The notes under the pieces were generated by a model. That model was given only the letters and a program-made list of their open reading frames with translations. It was not told the DNA's origin and did no database searches. DNA of 44,125 bases from an uncultured Selenomonadaceae bacterium (GTDB lineage Bacteria; Bacillota; Negativicutes; Selenomonadales; Selenomonadaceae): contig CAMCDL010000002.1 of assembly GCA_945873565.1 (NCBI GenBank), positions 1 through 44,125 of the forward strand, read 5' to 3'. The translations under genes and the position numbers were made by a program. Below, one piece after another: positions 21,281 through 30,681 of this stretch. Position 1 is the first letter of the stretch. Every line of letters starts with the position of its first letter.

Positions 21281-21304
21281 GCCTATGTGCACATGCACAT
21301 AGGC
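21281..21304. repeat. Perfect 24-bp palindromic element (11-2-11)
   Basis: gcctatgtgca-ca-tgcacataggc between rpmB terminator and the REC/GGDEF/EAL gene. Confidence 0.85.
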
Positions 21305-21349
21305 AACAGTCCCTACTGATATTTAATTTCAAGCAACCATCTGTATATA

Positions 21350-21397
21350 AAAATAAGAAGGACCATCTAACTGACTAATGTTAGATGGCCCTTCTTA
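21350..21397 (-). terminator. Intrinsic terminator downstream of rpmB
   Basis: agaagg-a-ccatctaac..gttagatgg-c-ccttct long stem; U-rich on minus strand. Confidence 0.85.
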
Positions 21398-21431
21398 TGA
21401 TATATCAGCTTTTCTATTCCTTGCGCAAGAA

Positions 21432-21623
21432 TCAGATAGCACGTTCTACCTTACCGGTCCGCAGGCAGCGAGTGCAAACATTAACACGCTTCACATCGCC
21501 CTCTACGACAGCGCGAACACGCTGAATGTTTGGCTTCCAAGAACGCTTAGTCTTCAGATGAGAATGGCTGACATTATTGCCGCTGAGCTCACCCTTGCCG
21601 CATACTTCACATACATTTGCCAT
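21432..21623 (-). CDS. rpmB: 50S ribosomal protein L28
   Basis: CEVCGKGELSGNNVSHSHLKTKRSWKPNIQRVRAVVEG. Confidence 0.96.
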   Translation of the reverse strand: MANVCEVCGKGELSGNNVSHSHLKTKRSWKPNIQRVRAVVEGDVKRVNVCTRCLRTGKVERAI

Positions 21624-21725
21624 ATAGACACCTCCTACTCTATCGAATCAAGCTGTGCACAGTCAATACACAACATTGATATATTATCACAAACATCACT
21701 TCAATGCAAGCATTTTTTCAAAAAA

Positions 21726-22610
21726 TCATTTACCTGCCTCAAGGCCATCGACCAGCTTCAGAATATGAGCCAGCTCCTCACCGGTAAAGTGATATTTTTC
21801 ACCGCAGAAATGGCAGCATATTTCAGCCTGGCCATCGTCGACCAGGGTCTTAAGATCTGCACGGCTCAAGCTGAAAAGAACATCCTCTATACGCTCCTTT
21901 GAGCACTGGCAGCGGAAGGAAAGCTCTGTTGTGGATAAAAACTCCATCTCAAAGCCTTGCATAACTTCCTTTATAATAGCCTCAGCATCAAGGCCATCAG
22001 CAATCATAGATGTAACCGGACGCAGGCTTTTAAGATTTTCCTCCAGTCTGGAGACAGTTTCCTCATCAGCATCAGGCATCAGCTGTATCATAAAACCGCC
22101 GGCTGCTGAAACCTTGAAATCACTTTCAACAAGAACTCCAAGACCGATACTTGATGGTGTCTGCTCAGATGCAAACATATACTGAGTAAGATCCTCAGCA
22201 ATTTCACCAGTTACAATCTCAACACTTCCAGACATTGGCTCTTTCAGTCCAGTAAATCTTGTAACAGTTACCAGACCTTGACCCACAGCACCCCCCACGT
22301 CAAGCTTGCCGTTTTCATTCAAGGGAAGGTTGACGTGGGGATTGCCTGCATAGCCCCTGACATAGCCGTCAGCAGTAGCATCAGCAGTAATGGTACCAAT
22401 AGGACCATTCCCCCGGAAGCTTACAGTGATAGCCTCTTCATTTTTCAGATTGGCTGCCATCAGAAGAGCACCAGTCATGGTCCGTCCTACAGCAGCTGCT
22501 GCTATCGGATAGCAGTCATGACGTCTTACCGCTTCCCCCACCAGATCCGTGGTCACTGCAGCATACACCCTGACACCAGCCGTAATAGCCTTTACCAGAT
22601 AATCACTCAT
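21726..22610 (-). CDS. hslO: Hsp33 redox-regulated chaperone
   Basis: AAAVGRTMTGALLMAANLK; zinc motifs CQCSKERI and CHFCGEKYHF (CxC..CxxC). Confidence 0.95.
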   Translation of the reverse strand: MSDYLVKAITAGVRVYAAVTTDLVGEAVRRHDCYPIAAAAVGRTMTGALLMAANLKNEEAITVSFRGNGPIGTITADATADGYVRGYAGNPHVNLPLNENGKLDVGGAVGQGLVTVTRFTGLKEPMSGSVEIVTGEIAEDLTQYMFASEQTPSSIGLGVLVESDFKVSAAGGFMIQLMPDADEETVSRLEENLKSLRPVTSMIADGLDAEAIIKEVMQGFEMEFLSTTELSFRCQCSKERIEDVLFSLSRADLKTLVDDGQAEICCHFCGEKYHFTGEELAHILKLVDGLEAGK

Positions 22611-22629
22611 TTATACACACCTGTCAAAA

Positions 22630-23187
22630 TCAAAATTCTATGCTCATCAATACCTCTTCAGTATCAATATCATATATATTTATACCATCATCAGTAATAA
22701 CTGCACAGGTATTGCGTCCATCATCACGCTTGGACAAGGATGGAGAGCCAGGATTAAGGAATATTGTCTCACCGCGCTTTTCAAGTACAGTGGTATGAAT
22801 ATGACCAGTAATAAATACATCAGCCTTCATGTTTTTTGCTGCCTGGTCCTTAAGCTCATCTGATTCAACCATATGTCCATGAGTGGCTACTATACGCTTA
22901 CCTCCAGCGAAGGTGTAAGCATACGGAGCCTGAATAGGAGTCTCCAGGACCAGCTGATCAACCTCAGAATCACAATTTCCTCGGCAGATAATAACTGGCA
23001 CACTGCTGTCATTTATGCGCTGGGCCAGACCTGCTGGATTATAATCCTCCAGCATAGGATTTCTTGGTCCATGATACAGCACATCACCGGAATGGATAAT
23101 GAGATCTGCGTCCTGGAAAAACTTTTCATATGCGGCTGCCCAATGGAGCTCACAGCCATGGGTATCACTGATTACACCAATTTTCAT
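22630..23187 (-). CDS. YfcE/MJ0936-family metallophosphodiesterase
   Basis: IGVISDTHG..HSGDVLYHGPRNP..CRGNCDSE..THGHMVE..GHIHTTVLEKRGETIFLNPGSPSL. Confidence 0.92.
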   Translation of the reverse strand: MKIGVISDTHGCELHWAAAYEKFFQDADLIIHSGDVLYHGPRNPMLEDYNPAGLAQRINDSSVPVIICRGNCDSEVDQLVLETPIQAPYAYTFAGGKRIVATHGHMVESDELKDQAAKNMKADVFITGHIHTTVLEKRGETIFLNPGSPSLSKRDDGRNTCAVITDDGINIYDIDTEEVLMSIEF

Positions 23188-23216
23188 AGTTATAGCTCCT
23201 TTATCAGAGGCATCAA

Positions 23217-23681
23217 TTACAGCTGTCTTAAGAGATTTGCCATCTCAATCGCAGTCATAGCACCATCAGCACCCTTGTTGCCTGCTTTAGTACCAGAGCG
23301 CTCAATAGCCTGCTCAATATTCTCAGTGGTAACAACGCTGAAGGCAACAGGAACACCAGTAGACATGCTTGCCTGAGCAATCCCCTTGGCAGCCTCATTG
23401 CAGACATAATCATAATGAGTGGTAGACCCACGGATAACAGTGCCCAGGGCAATGATTGCATCATACTTGCCAGATTCTGCCATCTTCTTTGCAATGAAAG
23501 GAAGCTCGAAAGCTCCTGGAACCCAAGCAACAGTTACATCATCCTCTGCTGCTCCATGGCGCTTCAGGGTATCCAGAGCACCGCCCAAAAGCTTAGAGGT
23601 CAGAAACTCATTGAAACGTGAAACTACAACACCAAACTTCAGCCCTTCAGCTGTAAGCATTCCTTCAATAATCTTTGCCAT
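23217..23681 (-). CDS. ribH: 6,7-dimethyl-8-ribityllumazine synthase
   Basis: [68 protein letters not shown]. Confidence 0.97.
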   Translation of the reverse strand: MAKIIEGMLTAEGLKFGVVVSRFNEFLTSKLLGGALDTLKRHGAAEDDVTVAWVPGAFELPFIAKKMAESGKYDAIIALGTVIRGSTTHYDYVCNEAAKGIAQASMSTGVPVAFSVVTTENIEQAIERSGTKAGNKGADGAMTAIEMANLLRQL

Positions 23682-23708
23682 GTCAAACCCTCCGAAATAA
23701 ATATAAAA

Positions 23709-24911
23709 TCAATCTTCATTTAAAATGTGACCCATCTTGGTCTTCTTAATCTTCATATAGCCTTTGTTATACTCATTGGACTCAACCTGCAGTGGAACGC
23801 GTTCAACAATCTTAAGTCCGTATCCCTCAAGTCCGGCTCTCTTTGCAGGATTGTTTGTCATGAGGCGGATAGTGGTCAGGCCCACATCTGCCAGAATCTG
23901 AGCTCCTATTCCATAATCGCGCTCATCTGGAGCAAAGCCCAGCAGCACATTAGCCTCAACAGTATCACGGCCGCCATCCTGAAGCTCATAGGCACGCATC
24001 TTGTTGCCAAGGCCGATACCACGGCCCTCCTGACGCATGTACAGGACAACCCCCTGGCCCTCCTTCTCAATCTTCTGCAGGGCAATAGCCAGCTGCTCAC
24101 CGCAGTCACAGCGCATAGAACCAAGAGCATCACCAGTAAGACACTCAGAATGAACACGAACCAGAACATTATCCTTATTCTTTACATCACCCTTGACAAT
24201 GGCCAGGTGGCACTTCTTGTCAAGCTTGCTCTCATATGCATGAATACGGAAATGGCCATACTTGCTTGGAAGATCAGCCTCAGCTATCTTCTCTACAAAA
24301 CATTCGGTACGCTTTCTGTACTCAATAAGGGCCTTTACAGTGATCATCTTCAGACCATGCTTCTTGGAAAATTCAATTAGCTTAGGAGTACGCATCATAT
24401 GACCGTCATCATCCATAATCTCGCAGCATAAGCCTGCAGGGGTCAAACCTGCCAGCTTTGCAAGATCAGTGGTAGTCTCGGTGTGACCAGCACGGCGTAG
24501 AACTCCGCCTGGTACAGAACGGAGCGGAAATACATGACCTGGACGACGGAAGGTCTCAGGCTTGGACTCTGGATCTATAAGACGCTTTACAGTCTCGCAG
24601 CGCTCATAGGCTGAAATCCCAGTTGTAGTAGAAATAGCATCTACAGATACAGTGAAGGCAGTCTCATGATTATCAGTATTATTAGTAACCATCTGAGTAA
24701 TCTTCAGACGATCAAGGGGTTCGGCCTCCATAGGAGTACAAATAAGACCCTTTGCATAGGTAGCCATAAAGTTTACATGCTCAGGAGTGAGCTTGTCTGC
24801 TGCCACGATAAGGTCACCCTCATTTTCGCGGTCCTCATCATCAACAACTACTACCATGTTACCTTTTCTGATTTCTTCAATTGCTTCTTCAACTGTTGCA
24901 AAATCTGACAT
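23709..24911 (-). CDS. ribBA: Bifunctional DHBP synthase / GTP cyclohydrolase II
   Basis: VVVVDDEDRENEGDLIVAADKLTPEHVNFMATYAKGLICTPM; RVHSECLTGDALGSMRCDCGEQL; RQEGRGIGLGNK; ATG at 24911 preferred by RBS spacing. Confidence 0.96.
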   Translation of the reverse strand: MSDFATVEEAIEEIRKGNMVVVVDDEDRENEGDLIVAADKLTPEHVNFMATYAKGLICTPMEAEPLDRLKITQMVTNNTDNHETAFTVSVDAISTTTGISAYERCETVKRLIDPESKPETFRRPGHVFPLRSVPGGVLRRAGHTETTTDLAKLAGLTPAGLCCEIMDDDGHMMRTPKLIEFSKKHGLKMITVKALIEYRKRTECFVEKIAEADLPSKYGHFRIHAYESKLDKKCHLAIVKGDVKNKDNVLVRVHSECLTGDALGSMRCDCGEQLAIALQKIEKEGQGVVLYMRQEGRGIGLGNKMRAYELQDGGRDTVEANVLLGFAPDERDYGIGAQILADVGLTTIRLMTNNPAKRAGLEGYGLKIVERVPLQVESNEYNKGYMKIKKTKMGHILNED

Positions 24912-24930
24912 TATATACAACTCCTTTGAG

Positions 24931-25566
24931 TTAGAATCCGTTTTTCAAGAGAAAATCCATCGTAATACGGCTTTCAGCCACTTCATTTTCCCTTGGCTTC
25001 ATCAGCTTTTCCACATACTTGCCAATGACATCATTTTCAATATTAATTAGTGAACCATCTTTCTTGGTATGAAGATTAGTTGCTTTTACAGTGTGCGGTA
25101 TAAGTGACACCACAAAATCAGTGTTGCTGACATAGGCCACCGTAAGACTTATGCCATCAAGAGCTACTGAGCCTTTTTCTACTATATGGCGAAGTATTTC
25201 GTCATCAGCTGAAATTCTCATCAAAACCGCGTTACCCTCTTCGGTCAAAGACACCACCTTGCCAACACCATCAATATGACCGCTGACTATATGACCGCCA
25301 AGACGGCTGCTCAAGGTCAGCGCCCGTTCAAGATTGACAACGCTTCCCGGCCCAAGTTCCTTAAGCGAAGTACGCCTGATAGTTTCTGGCATTACATCAG
25401 CACAGAAAGAAACCTTATCAAAACGAGTCACAGTCAGACAGATTCCGTTAACGGCAATGCTGTCTCCAATCTGAACATCCTCCAGCACCTTGCTTGCATT
25501 GATTTCAAGCCTGCCGCCAATCATGGAACGGATAGTGCCAGTTTCCTCAATAATTCCTGTAAACAC
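24931..25566 (-). CDS. ribE: Riboflavin synthase alpha chain
   Basis: MFTGIIEETGTI..GDSIAVNGICLTVTRF..SRLGGHIVSGHIDGVGKV; duplicated lumazine-binding domain. Confidence 0.95.
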   Translation of the reverse strand: MFTGIIEETGTIRSMIGGRLEINASKVLEDVQIGDSIAVNGICLTVTRFDKVSFCADVMPETIRRTSLKELGPGSVVNLERALTLSSRLGGHIVSGHIDGVGKVVSLTEEGNAVLMRISADDEILRHIVEKGSVALDGISLTVAYVSNTDFVVSLIPHTVKATNLHTKKDGSLINIENDVIGKYVEKLMKPRENEVAESRITMDFLLKNGF

Positions 25567-26654
25567 TATTCCACCACTCCTGTCACGAAAATATCATCAT
25601 CCAAAAGCTCAGTCTCAATTTCCTTTAAGCGCACCGCATCTGAAAGTCTTGCGAAGCCATCGCCTTCAACTGGAGTCAAGGCATTCTGTCCGCCTATAAG
25701 CATAGGAGCTATAAAGGCATAAACCCTGTCAACGGCCCCAGCCTTAAGGAATGCATTGTTTACCTGCCCGCCGCCTTCTACAAACAGCGAGGTGATATTC
25801 ATCCTGCCAAGCTCAGACAGAAGAATATCTATATCCACCCTTGGCCCATTTCCACAAGAAATTATTCTTACGCCCTTTGCCCTCAGTGCATTTACCCTAT
25901 CACAGGGAGCTTCCTCTGTTACAGCTACAATAAGAGGAGACTTCTCATCTGAAACCAGTTTAGAATCAAAAGGTATACGGCAGGAGCTATCCAGCACTAC
26001 ACGTACCGGATTCCTGCCATCATATGCTTCAAGCCTGGTTGTCAGGCTAGGATCATCCTTAAGTACAGTGTTAATGCCTACAAGAATTGCATCGTAAATA
26101 TCCCTTAGTTCGTGAACACGCCTTCTTGAGGAAGAATTGGTAATCCACTGTGATTCACCAGTGCAGGTGGCTATCTTTCCGTCCAGACTCATGGCCGTCT
26201 TCATAGCCACAAACGGACGTCTTGTGCTTATCCATTTCAGGAACACCTCGTTAAGCTTTACAGCCTCTGCCTCCAGTACGCCGCACTTAACTTCGATACC
26301 GGCCTCTTCCAGAATCCGTATGCCATTTCCAGCAACCTTTGGATTTGGATCCTTCATGGCTACCACAACCCTTGCTACACCGGCCTCAACAAGAGCCTTA
26401 GCACACGGGCCAGTACGCCCATAATGAGAGCACGGTTCAAGCGTCACATATACAGTAGCCCCCTTTGCAAGATCTCCAGCCATTTTAAGAGCATGAATCT
26501 CGGCATGAGGAGTACCAGCCTTACGGTGCCATCCCTCTGCTACAATGCGTCCATTCTTAACCACTACCGCCCCCACCATAGGATTAGGAGAGGTACGGCC
26601 TTTAGCATTAGATGCTATCCGCAGGGCCTCCCTCATAAAAAACTCGTCCTGCAT
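25566..26654 (-). CDS. ribD: Bifunctional riboflavin deaminase/reductase
   Basis: TSPNPMVGAVVVKNGRIVAEGWHRKAGTPHAEIHAL..VTLEPCSHYGRTGPC; C-terminal reductase domain. Confidence 0.96.
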   Translation of the reverse strand: MQDEFFMREALRIASNAKGRTSPNPMVGAVVVKNGRIVAEGWHRKAGTPHAEIHALKMAGDLAKGATVYVTLEPCSHYGRTGPCAKALVEAGVARVVVAMKDPNPKVAGNGIRILEEAGIEVKCGVLEAEAVKLNEVFLKWISTRRPFVAMKTAMSLDGKIATCTGESQWITNSSSRRRVHELRDIYDAILVGINTVLKDDPSLTTRLEAYDGRNPVRVVLDSSCRIPFDSKLVSDEKSPLIVAVTEEAPCDRVNALRAKGVRIISCGNGPRVDIDILLSELGRMNITSLFVEGGGQVNNAFLKAGAVDRVYAFIAPMLIGGQNALTPVEGDGFARLSDAVRLKEIETELLDDDIFVTGVVE

Positions 26655-26697
26655 TTCATCACCTCGACAAAAAATCTGAGAGACAATGCTTTATGAC

Positions 26698-26733
26698 AAA
26701 AAGAAAAAGACCGCTGTCCAAACAACAGTCTTT
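26698..26733 (-). terminator. Intrinsic terminator, expression platform of the FMN riboswitch
   Basis: Minus strand aaagactgttgt-ttgg-acagcggtcttttt with U-rich tail. Confidence 0.8.
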
Positions 26734-26767
26734 CAAAATGCACACAGCAAAAATGCACATAAGATGT

Positions 26768-26885
26768 CTTTTCTCATCCAGACTATACTGTCGGCTCCGG
26801 AATTGCACCGGATCGTGCCACAAGGGCTCGCGGGCTTTACCGCCGGTAGGGAATCTCACCCTGCCCCAAAGACTGTCTCTGTATT
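26768..26885 (-). ncRNA. FMN riboswitch (RFN element) upstream of ribD
   Basis: Minus strand: gggg-cagggtgagattccctaccggcggtaaagcccgcgagccc..gatccggtgcaattccggagccgacagtatagtctggatgagaaaag, the RFN consensus. Confidence 0.96.
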
Positions 26886-26897
26886 TAACCTACGACT

Positions 26898-26925
26898 ATA
26901 ATAGCATAAATAGCAAAAAAGTCAA
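26898..26925 (-). promoter_or_regulatory. Promoter of the FMN riboswitch/rib operon
   Basis: TTGACT (26920-26925) - 16 nt - TATTAT (26898-26903). Confidence 0.65.
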
Positions 26926-26934
26926 TATATCAGC

Positions 26935-27237
26935 CTATCTGGTGGCCTTGAGGACCCCCATGGGATCATTTTTAAAGAGAATGACCAGCCATACAAAGAG
27001 CCCCAGAGCAATTGCTGATATTCCTAAAAACGCATCATTTATCATAGCCTCTGCTGACGGATTAAAATACTCAGTGCCAAGCTCAGCATATTCAAAAATA
27101 GCATCTGTCATCCACATAATGGAGGCTCCCCAGTAGATATAGCAAAGATCTGATACCCTGCAGATCCTGGCTTTTTCGCTTATATACCATACAGCAGTTG
27201 CCACAACTGCCGCAATGAAGGTTATAAGGAGGGTCAT
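26935..27237 (-). CDS. Small membrane protein of unknown function (100 aa)
   Basis: Hydrophobic N-terminus and C-terminal hydrophobic helix (AFLGISAIALGLFVWLVILF); 4-bp overlap with upstream CDS. Confidence 0.75.
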   Translation of the reverse strand: MTLLITFIAAVVATAVWYISEKARICRVSDLCYIYWGASIMWMTDAIFEYAELGTEYFNPSAEAMINDAFLGISAIALGLFVWLVILFKNDPMGVLKATR

Positions 27238-27599
27238 TCCCTAGCCATCCCCTTCTTAGCAGACACCTTACCTGCTGCATAGGTAACAGCGCCCCAGAAG
27301 GCAGTAACCATCACAGCCATGGAAACACCAACAGTTGCCATCTCATGCAGCACCTCAGCAGTTCCGCCCGCAGTCTCTAACGCAGTAATAAATGGGAAAA
27401 ACGGCTGTATCTCACCATGCCACAGATGCTCGAAGGCAAGTAGAGCGGAACCGCCCCATAAAAGCCTGCTGAGGTTTCTAACCTTACCAGAAATACACTC
27501 ATGAGAAGGTGTCCCCTTAGCATTCTCCTTCTTCTTTAAAACCTTAGCAATAACAGTGGTAACTACCGCTTCAGCACCAGGAACTATAAAACATGCCAT
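27234..27599 (-). CDS. Small membrane protein of unknown function (121 aa)
   Basis: MACFIVPGAEAVVTTVIAK..LLWGGSALLAFEHLWHGEI..LHEMATVGVSMAVMVTAFWG; RBS aggaggtttttt. Confidence 0.8.
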   Translation of the reverse strand: MACFIVPGAEAVVTTVIAKVLKKKENAKGTPSHECISGKVRNLSRLLWGGSALLAFEHLWHGEIQPFFPFITALETAGGTAEVLHEMATVGVSMAVMVTAFWGAVTYAAGKVSAKKGMARE

Positions 27600-27644
27600 G
27601 TAAAAAACCTCCTATACATCTGCATATAATTCTATCAAATAAAG

Positions 27645-27668
27645 TACCAGACCTGGTAAAAAGGTCTG
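27645..27668 (-). promoter_or_regulatory. Operator-like inverted repeat / alternative hairpin in the leader of the membrane-protein pair
   Basis: TACCAG-AC-CTGGTA (27645-27658) overlapping CAGACC..GGTCTG (27648-27653/27663-27668), just downstream of the -10. Confidence 0.5.
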
Positions 27669-27677
27669 CACATATTC

Positions 27678-27706
27678 AATATATAAGCCAAAACACTTAT
27701 TGTCAA
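27678..27706 (-). promoter_or_regulatory. Promoter for the membrane-protein pair
   Basis: TTGACA (27701-27706) - 17 nt - TATATT (27678-27683). Confidence 0.75.
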
Positions 27707-27745
27707 GTAAAACTAGATATCTAACAGCGGCATATTTACATCCTC

Positions 27746-28591
27746 CTACAGAAGAATGGCCTTATCAATAAGCTCCTCAGCCGAAATAAGGCTAACCTCA
27801 TCCAGAAGTGCAGTATGATAGCTTCCAGCGCCTTTATTCATCAGCACCGGCTCTGCCTTCTCGCCACTTATCTCCAGCACAAGACACGCTAAAAGACAGG
27901 CATCTGATGGAAAAGCCTGCTCAATACTCTTAATGGCTGAAAGCGCTGCACCCGTAAGCACATTAAGCATACATCCAGTCCCTGTTACCCTGGATAGTGC
28001 TGGAGTACCATTTGCCACAAAATAGGATGTATTTCCATCTGTAATAAGATCTATTGGCCCGCTGGCAAGTATAGTGACACCATGAGCTTTAGCATAGCCG
28101 CCAAATACACCTGAATAGACAGCCTTATTCTCCTTATTTACCAGCTCAGCCTCTGAAGCATCTATACCATTCTGGACAGTTTCCAGGCTGCATACTGCTC
28201 TAAGCTCAGAAACATTTCCCTTTATGACCTCTGGCCTTATCTCGTCAATAAAGCTTCTGGCATACCTTAGTCGCATGCTGCTGCAGGCTGTTCCCACAAG
28301 ATCAATTACCACTGGAATACCCATCTCCTTAGCCTTTCTGCCAGCAATCAGCATCGATTCAAGCCGGGCATCGGTAATATTGCCAAGATTCAGGGCTAAA
28401 GCCTTAGAGGTGGCTGTAATTTCAGACACCTCTGAAGGATGCTCAGCCATAATAGGTCTTGCCCCTATGGCCAGCAGTATATTTGCACAATCATTTATTG
28501 ATATCGGATTAGTAATACAATGAATCAGTGGAGCAGCTTCTGCTATATTACTATGAAGCTGCTCCAGCCTGTTCTTAAGGTCAGATTCCAT
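27746..28591 (-). CDS. thiM: Hydroxyethylthiazole kinase
   Basis: PLIHCITNPISINDCANILLAIGARPIMAEHPSEV..LNLGNI..IPVVIDLVGTACSSMR..VIKGNVSE..VTGTGCMLN. Confidence 0.93.
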   Translation of the reverse strand: MESDLKNRLEQLHSNIAEAAPLIHCITNPISINDCANILLAIGARPIMAEHPSEVSEITATSKALALNLGNITDARLESMLIAGRKAKEMGIPVVIDLVGTACSSMRLRYARSFIDEIRPEVIKGNVSELRAVCSLETVQNGIDASEAELVNKENKAVYSGVFGGYAKAHGVTILASGPIDLITDGNTSYFVANGTPALSRVTGTGCMLNVLTGAALSAIKSIEQAFPSDACLLACLVLEISGEKAEPVLMNKGAGSYHTALLDEVSLISAEELIDKAILL

Positions 28592-28626
28592 AATTTCCCT
28601 CCAGCCGCTGTAATATAAGTAAAATA

Positions 28627-29193
28627 TTACAGTGTTTTCAGCCAGTTGTCCATCATTTCCCTGCCCATAGGTGTAAGAATTGACTCAGGATGGAACTGCA
28701 TTCCATTAATGTCATATTCCTTATGGCGTACTGCCATAATCATGCCACTTTCCAGCTCGGCAGTTACCTCAATGCAATCAGGAAGACCATCGCGGCTAAT
28801 AATCAAGGAATGATAGCGTCCTATCTCGACATTCTGAGGAATTCCCTCAAAGATTCCTTTGCCACAATGCTTTATAGGGGAAGTCTTGCCATGAACAATT
28901 TCACCTGCATTGACAATCATTCCGCCAAAAACCTCACCAATGGCCTGGTGGCCAAGGCAGATACCGAGAATAGGAACCTTTCCCTTCATATAATCAATAA
29001 GCTCCTCAGATATTCCGCCATCTGCCGGCACACCTGGACCAGGGGAGATTACAATGGCCTCATAGCCTCTTTTCTCAACCTCTTCACAGGTTATCATATC
29101 ATTTCTGACAACCTCGACTTCCTTACCAAGATCACATATCAGCTGATATACGTTATATGTAAAGGAGTCATAGTTATCTAAAAGCAATAACAT
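28627..29193 (-). CDS. trpG: Anthranilate synthase glutamine amidotransferase component
   Basis: LLLLDNYDSFTYNVYQ..ISPGPGVPADGG..PILGICLGHQAIGEVFGG..MQFHPESILT. Confidence 0.95.
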   Translation of the reverse strand: MLLLLDNYDSFTYNVYQLICDLGKEVEVVRNDMITCEEVEKRGYEAIVISPGPGVPADGGISEELIDYMKGKVPILGICLGHQAIGEVFGGMIVNAGEIVHGKTSPIKHCGKGIFEGIPQNVEIGRYHSLIISRDGLPDCIEVTAELESGMIMAVRHKEYDINGMQFHPESILTPMGREMMDNWLKTL

Positions 29194-30670
29194 CGTTTTC
29201 TACCTCCTCTACTACAGTGAACATAGCCTTTGATTTCTGCAGGATTTCATTGTATTCAAACTCTGCGACAGAATCATACACAATACCAGCACCAGATTGG
29301 ATGTAAGCATTATCTCCATCAATAATCATAGTACGAAGAGTAATACACATATCCATATTGCCATCAAAATCCATATAACCTACCGTACCGGAGTAGGAGC
29401 CTCTCTTAACAGGCTCCAGCTCGTGAATAATTTCCATTGCTCTAAGCTTTGGAGCACCACTTACAGTACCAGCTGGGAAGCAGGCCTTAAGTACATCCAT
29501 CGGAGTATAGCCCTTTTTCAGATCACCTACAACCTCGGATACCATGTGCATTACATGAGAGAACCGCTCAACTGCTCTCAGCTTTGTTACTCTTACAGTA
29601 CCGGGATCACTTATACGGCCGATATCATTTCTGGCAAGATCAACCAGCATTGAATGCTCTGCACACTCCTTGATATCAGCAGTCATTTCCTTTTCCAGAG
29701 CCATATCCTCGGCCTCGCTGGTGCCACGGCGCCTTGTACCTGCAATCGGATAAGTATATACATATTTTCCAGCCACCTTTACCAGCATCTCTGGTGAAGC
29801 AGCCACAAATTTCTTTTTACCAAAGTTCAGATAAAACATATATGGAGAAGGGTTTACCTGACGCAGACGGCGATAATAAAGGAAAGCCGGCTTGGTCAGC
29901 TTTTCCCTGAACTGCCGGGATGGCACCACCTGGAAAATATCACCAGAAATAATATAATCCTTGCACTTTTGGATAGCTGCCCGGAAATCCTCAGGCATCT
30001 TGCCATATTTCTTAAGAAAATCTACCTTTTCCTTTCTAGGCTTGGACTTAAGATTATGCTCAGGAACTGGTCCGCAAAGCTTATTAATCTGTTCTGATAC
30101 CCTTTCCTCAACATCGCTATATATCTGATCAAGATCATCATCAGTATTGGTCTCAGCCAGCACAATCAGCTGAGAAGCATTTTTCTGCTGATCAAATATC
30201 ATCAATGTGCGGCAGATCATGAACTGACCCAAAAGCTCATCATCAGCTACTTCCTGGCCACGGATACGATCAAATACAGAAGCTATCTCATAATTGAAAT
30301 AGCCTACTGCACCGCCATTTGCCAAAGGAAGATTTATATTGCCCATGGCACTCTTGAATTTATTCAGATAGGTATTCATGGAGGTAACAGGATCTCCATT
30401 AAATGCCCGCATTTTGTCATTCTCCTGTACCAGCAGCTTGTCCTTATAAATCTGCAGCATAATAAATGGATCTGCACCAATGAAGGAATAACGGCCAAAT
30501 TTCTGATGAGCATCAACAGATTCTAGCAGAAAGCCCTTATCATCATTTACCAGCTTATAAAAAGCTGAAACAGGAGTATCAAGGTCCGTAGACACATTGG
30601 CCGAAACAGCTACCAGTGTAGCATTTTTAGCCAGCTCCTTGAATTCCTCTCTTGATGGTGTGAGTTTCAT
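29174..30670 (-). CDS. trpE: Anthranilate synthase component I
   Basis: GDIFQVVPSRQF..YPIAGTRRRG..LVDLARNDIGRISDPGTVRV..FPAGTVSGAPKLRAMEII; start at MKLTPSR (30670) fits RBS. Confidence 0.95.
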   Translation of the reverse strand: MKLTPSREEFKELAKNATLVAVSANVSTDLDTPVSAFYKLVNDDKGFLLESVDAHQKFGRYSFIGADPFIMLQIYKDKLLVQENDKMRAFNGDPVTSMNTYLNKFKSAMGNINLPLANGGAVGYFNYEIASVFDRIRGQEVADDELLGQFMICRTLMIFDQQKNASQLIVLAETNTDDDLDQIYSDVEERVSEQINKLCGPVPEHNLKSKPRKEKVDFLKKYGKMPEDFRAAIQKCKDYIISGDIFQVVPSRQFREKLTKPAFLYYRRLRQVNPSPYMFYLNFGKKKFVAASPEMLVKVAGKYVYTYPIAGTRRRGTSEAEDMALEKEMTADIKECAEHSMLVDLARNDIGRISDPGTVRVTKLRAVERFSHVMHMVSEVVGDLKKGYTPMDVLKACFPAGTVSGAPKLRAMEIIHELEPVKRGSYSGTVGYMDFDGNMDMCITLRTMIIDGDNAYIQSGAGIVYDSVAEFEYNEILQKSKAMFTVVEEVENDVIAFR

Positions 30671-30681
30671 AAGCATCCCCC

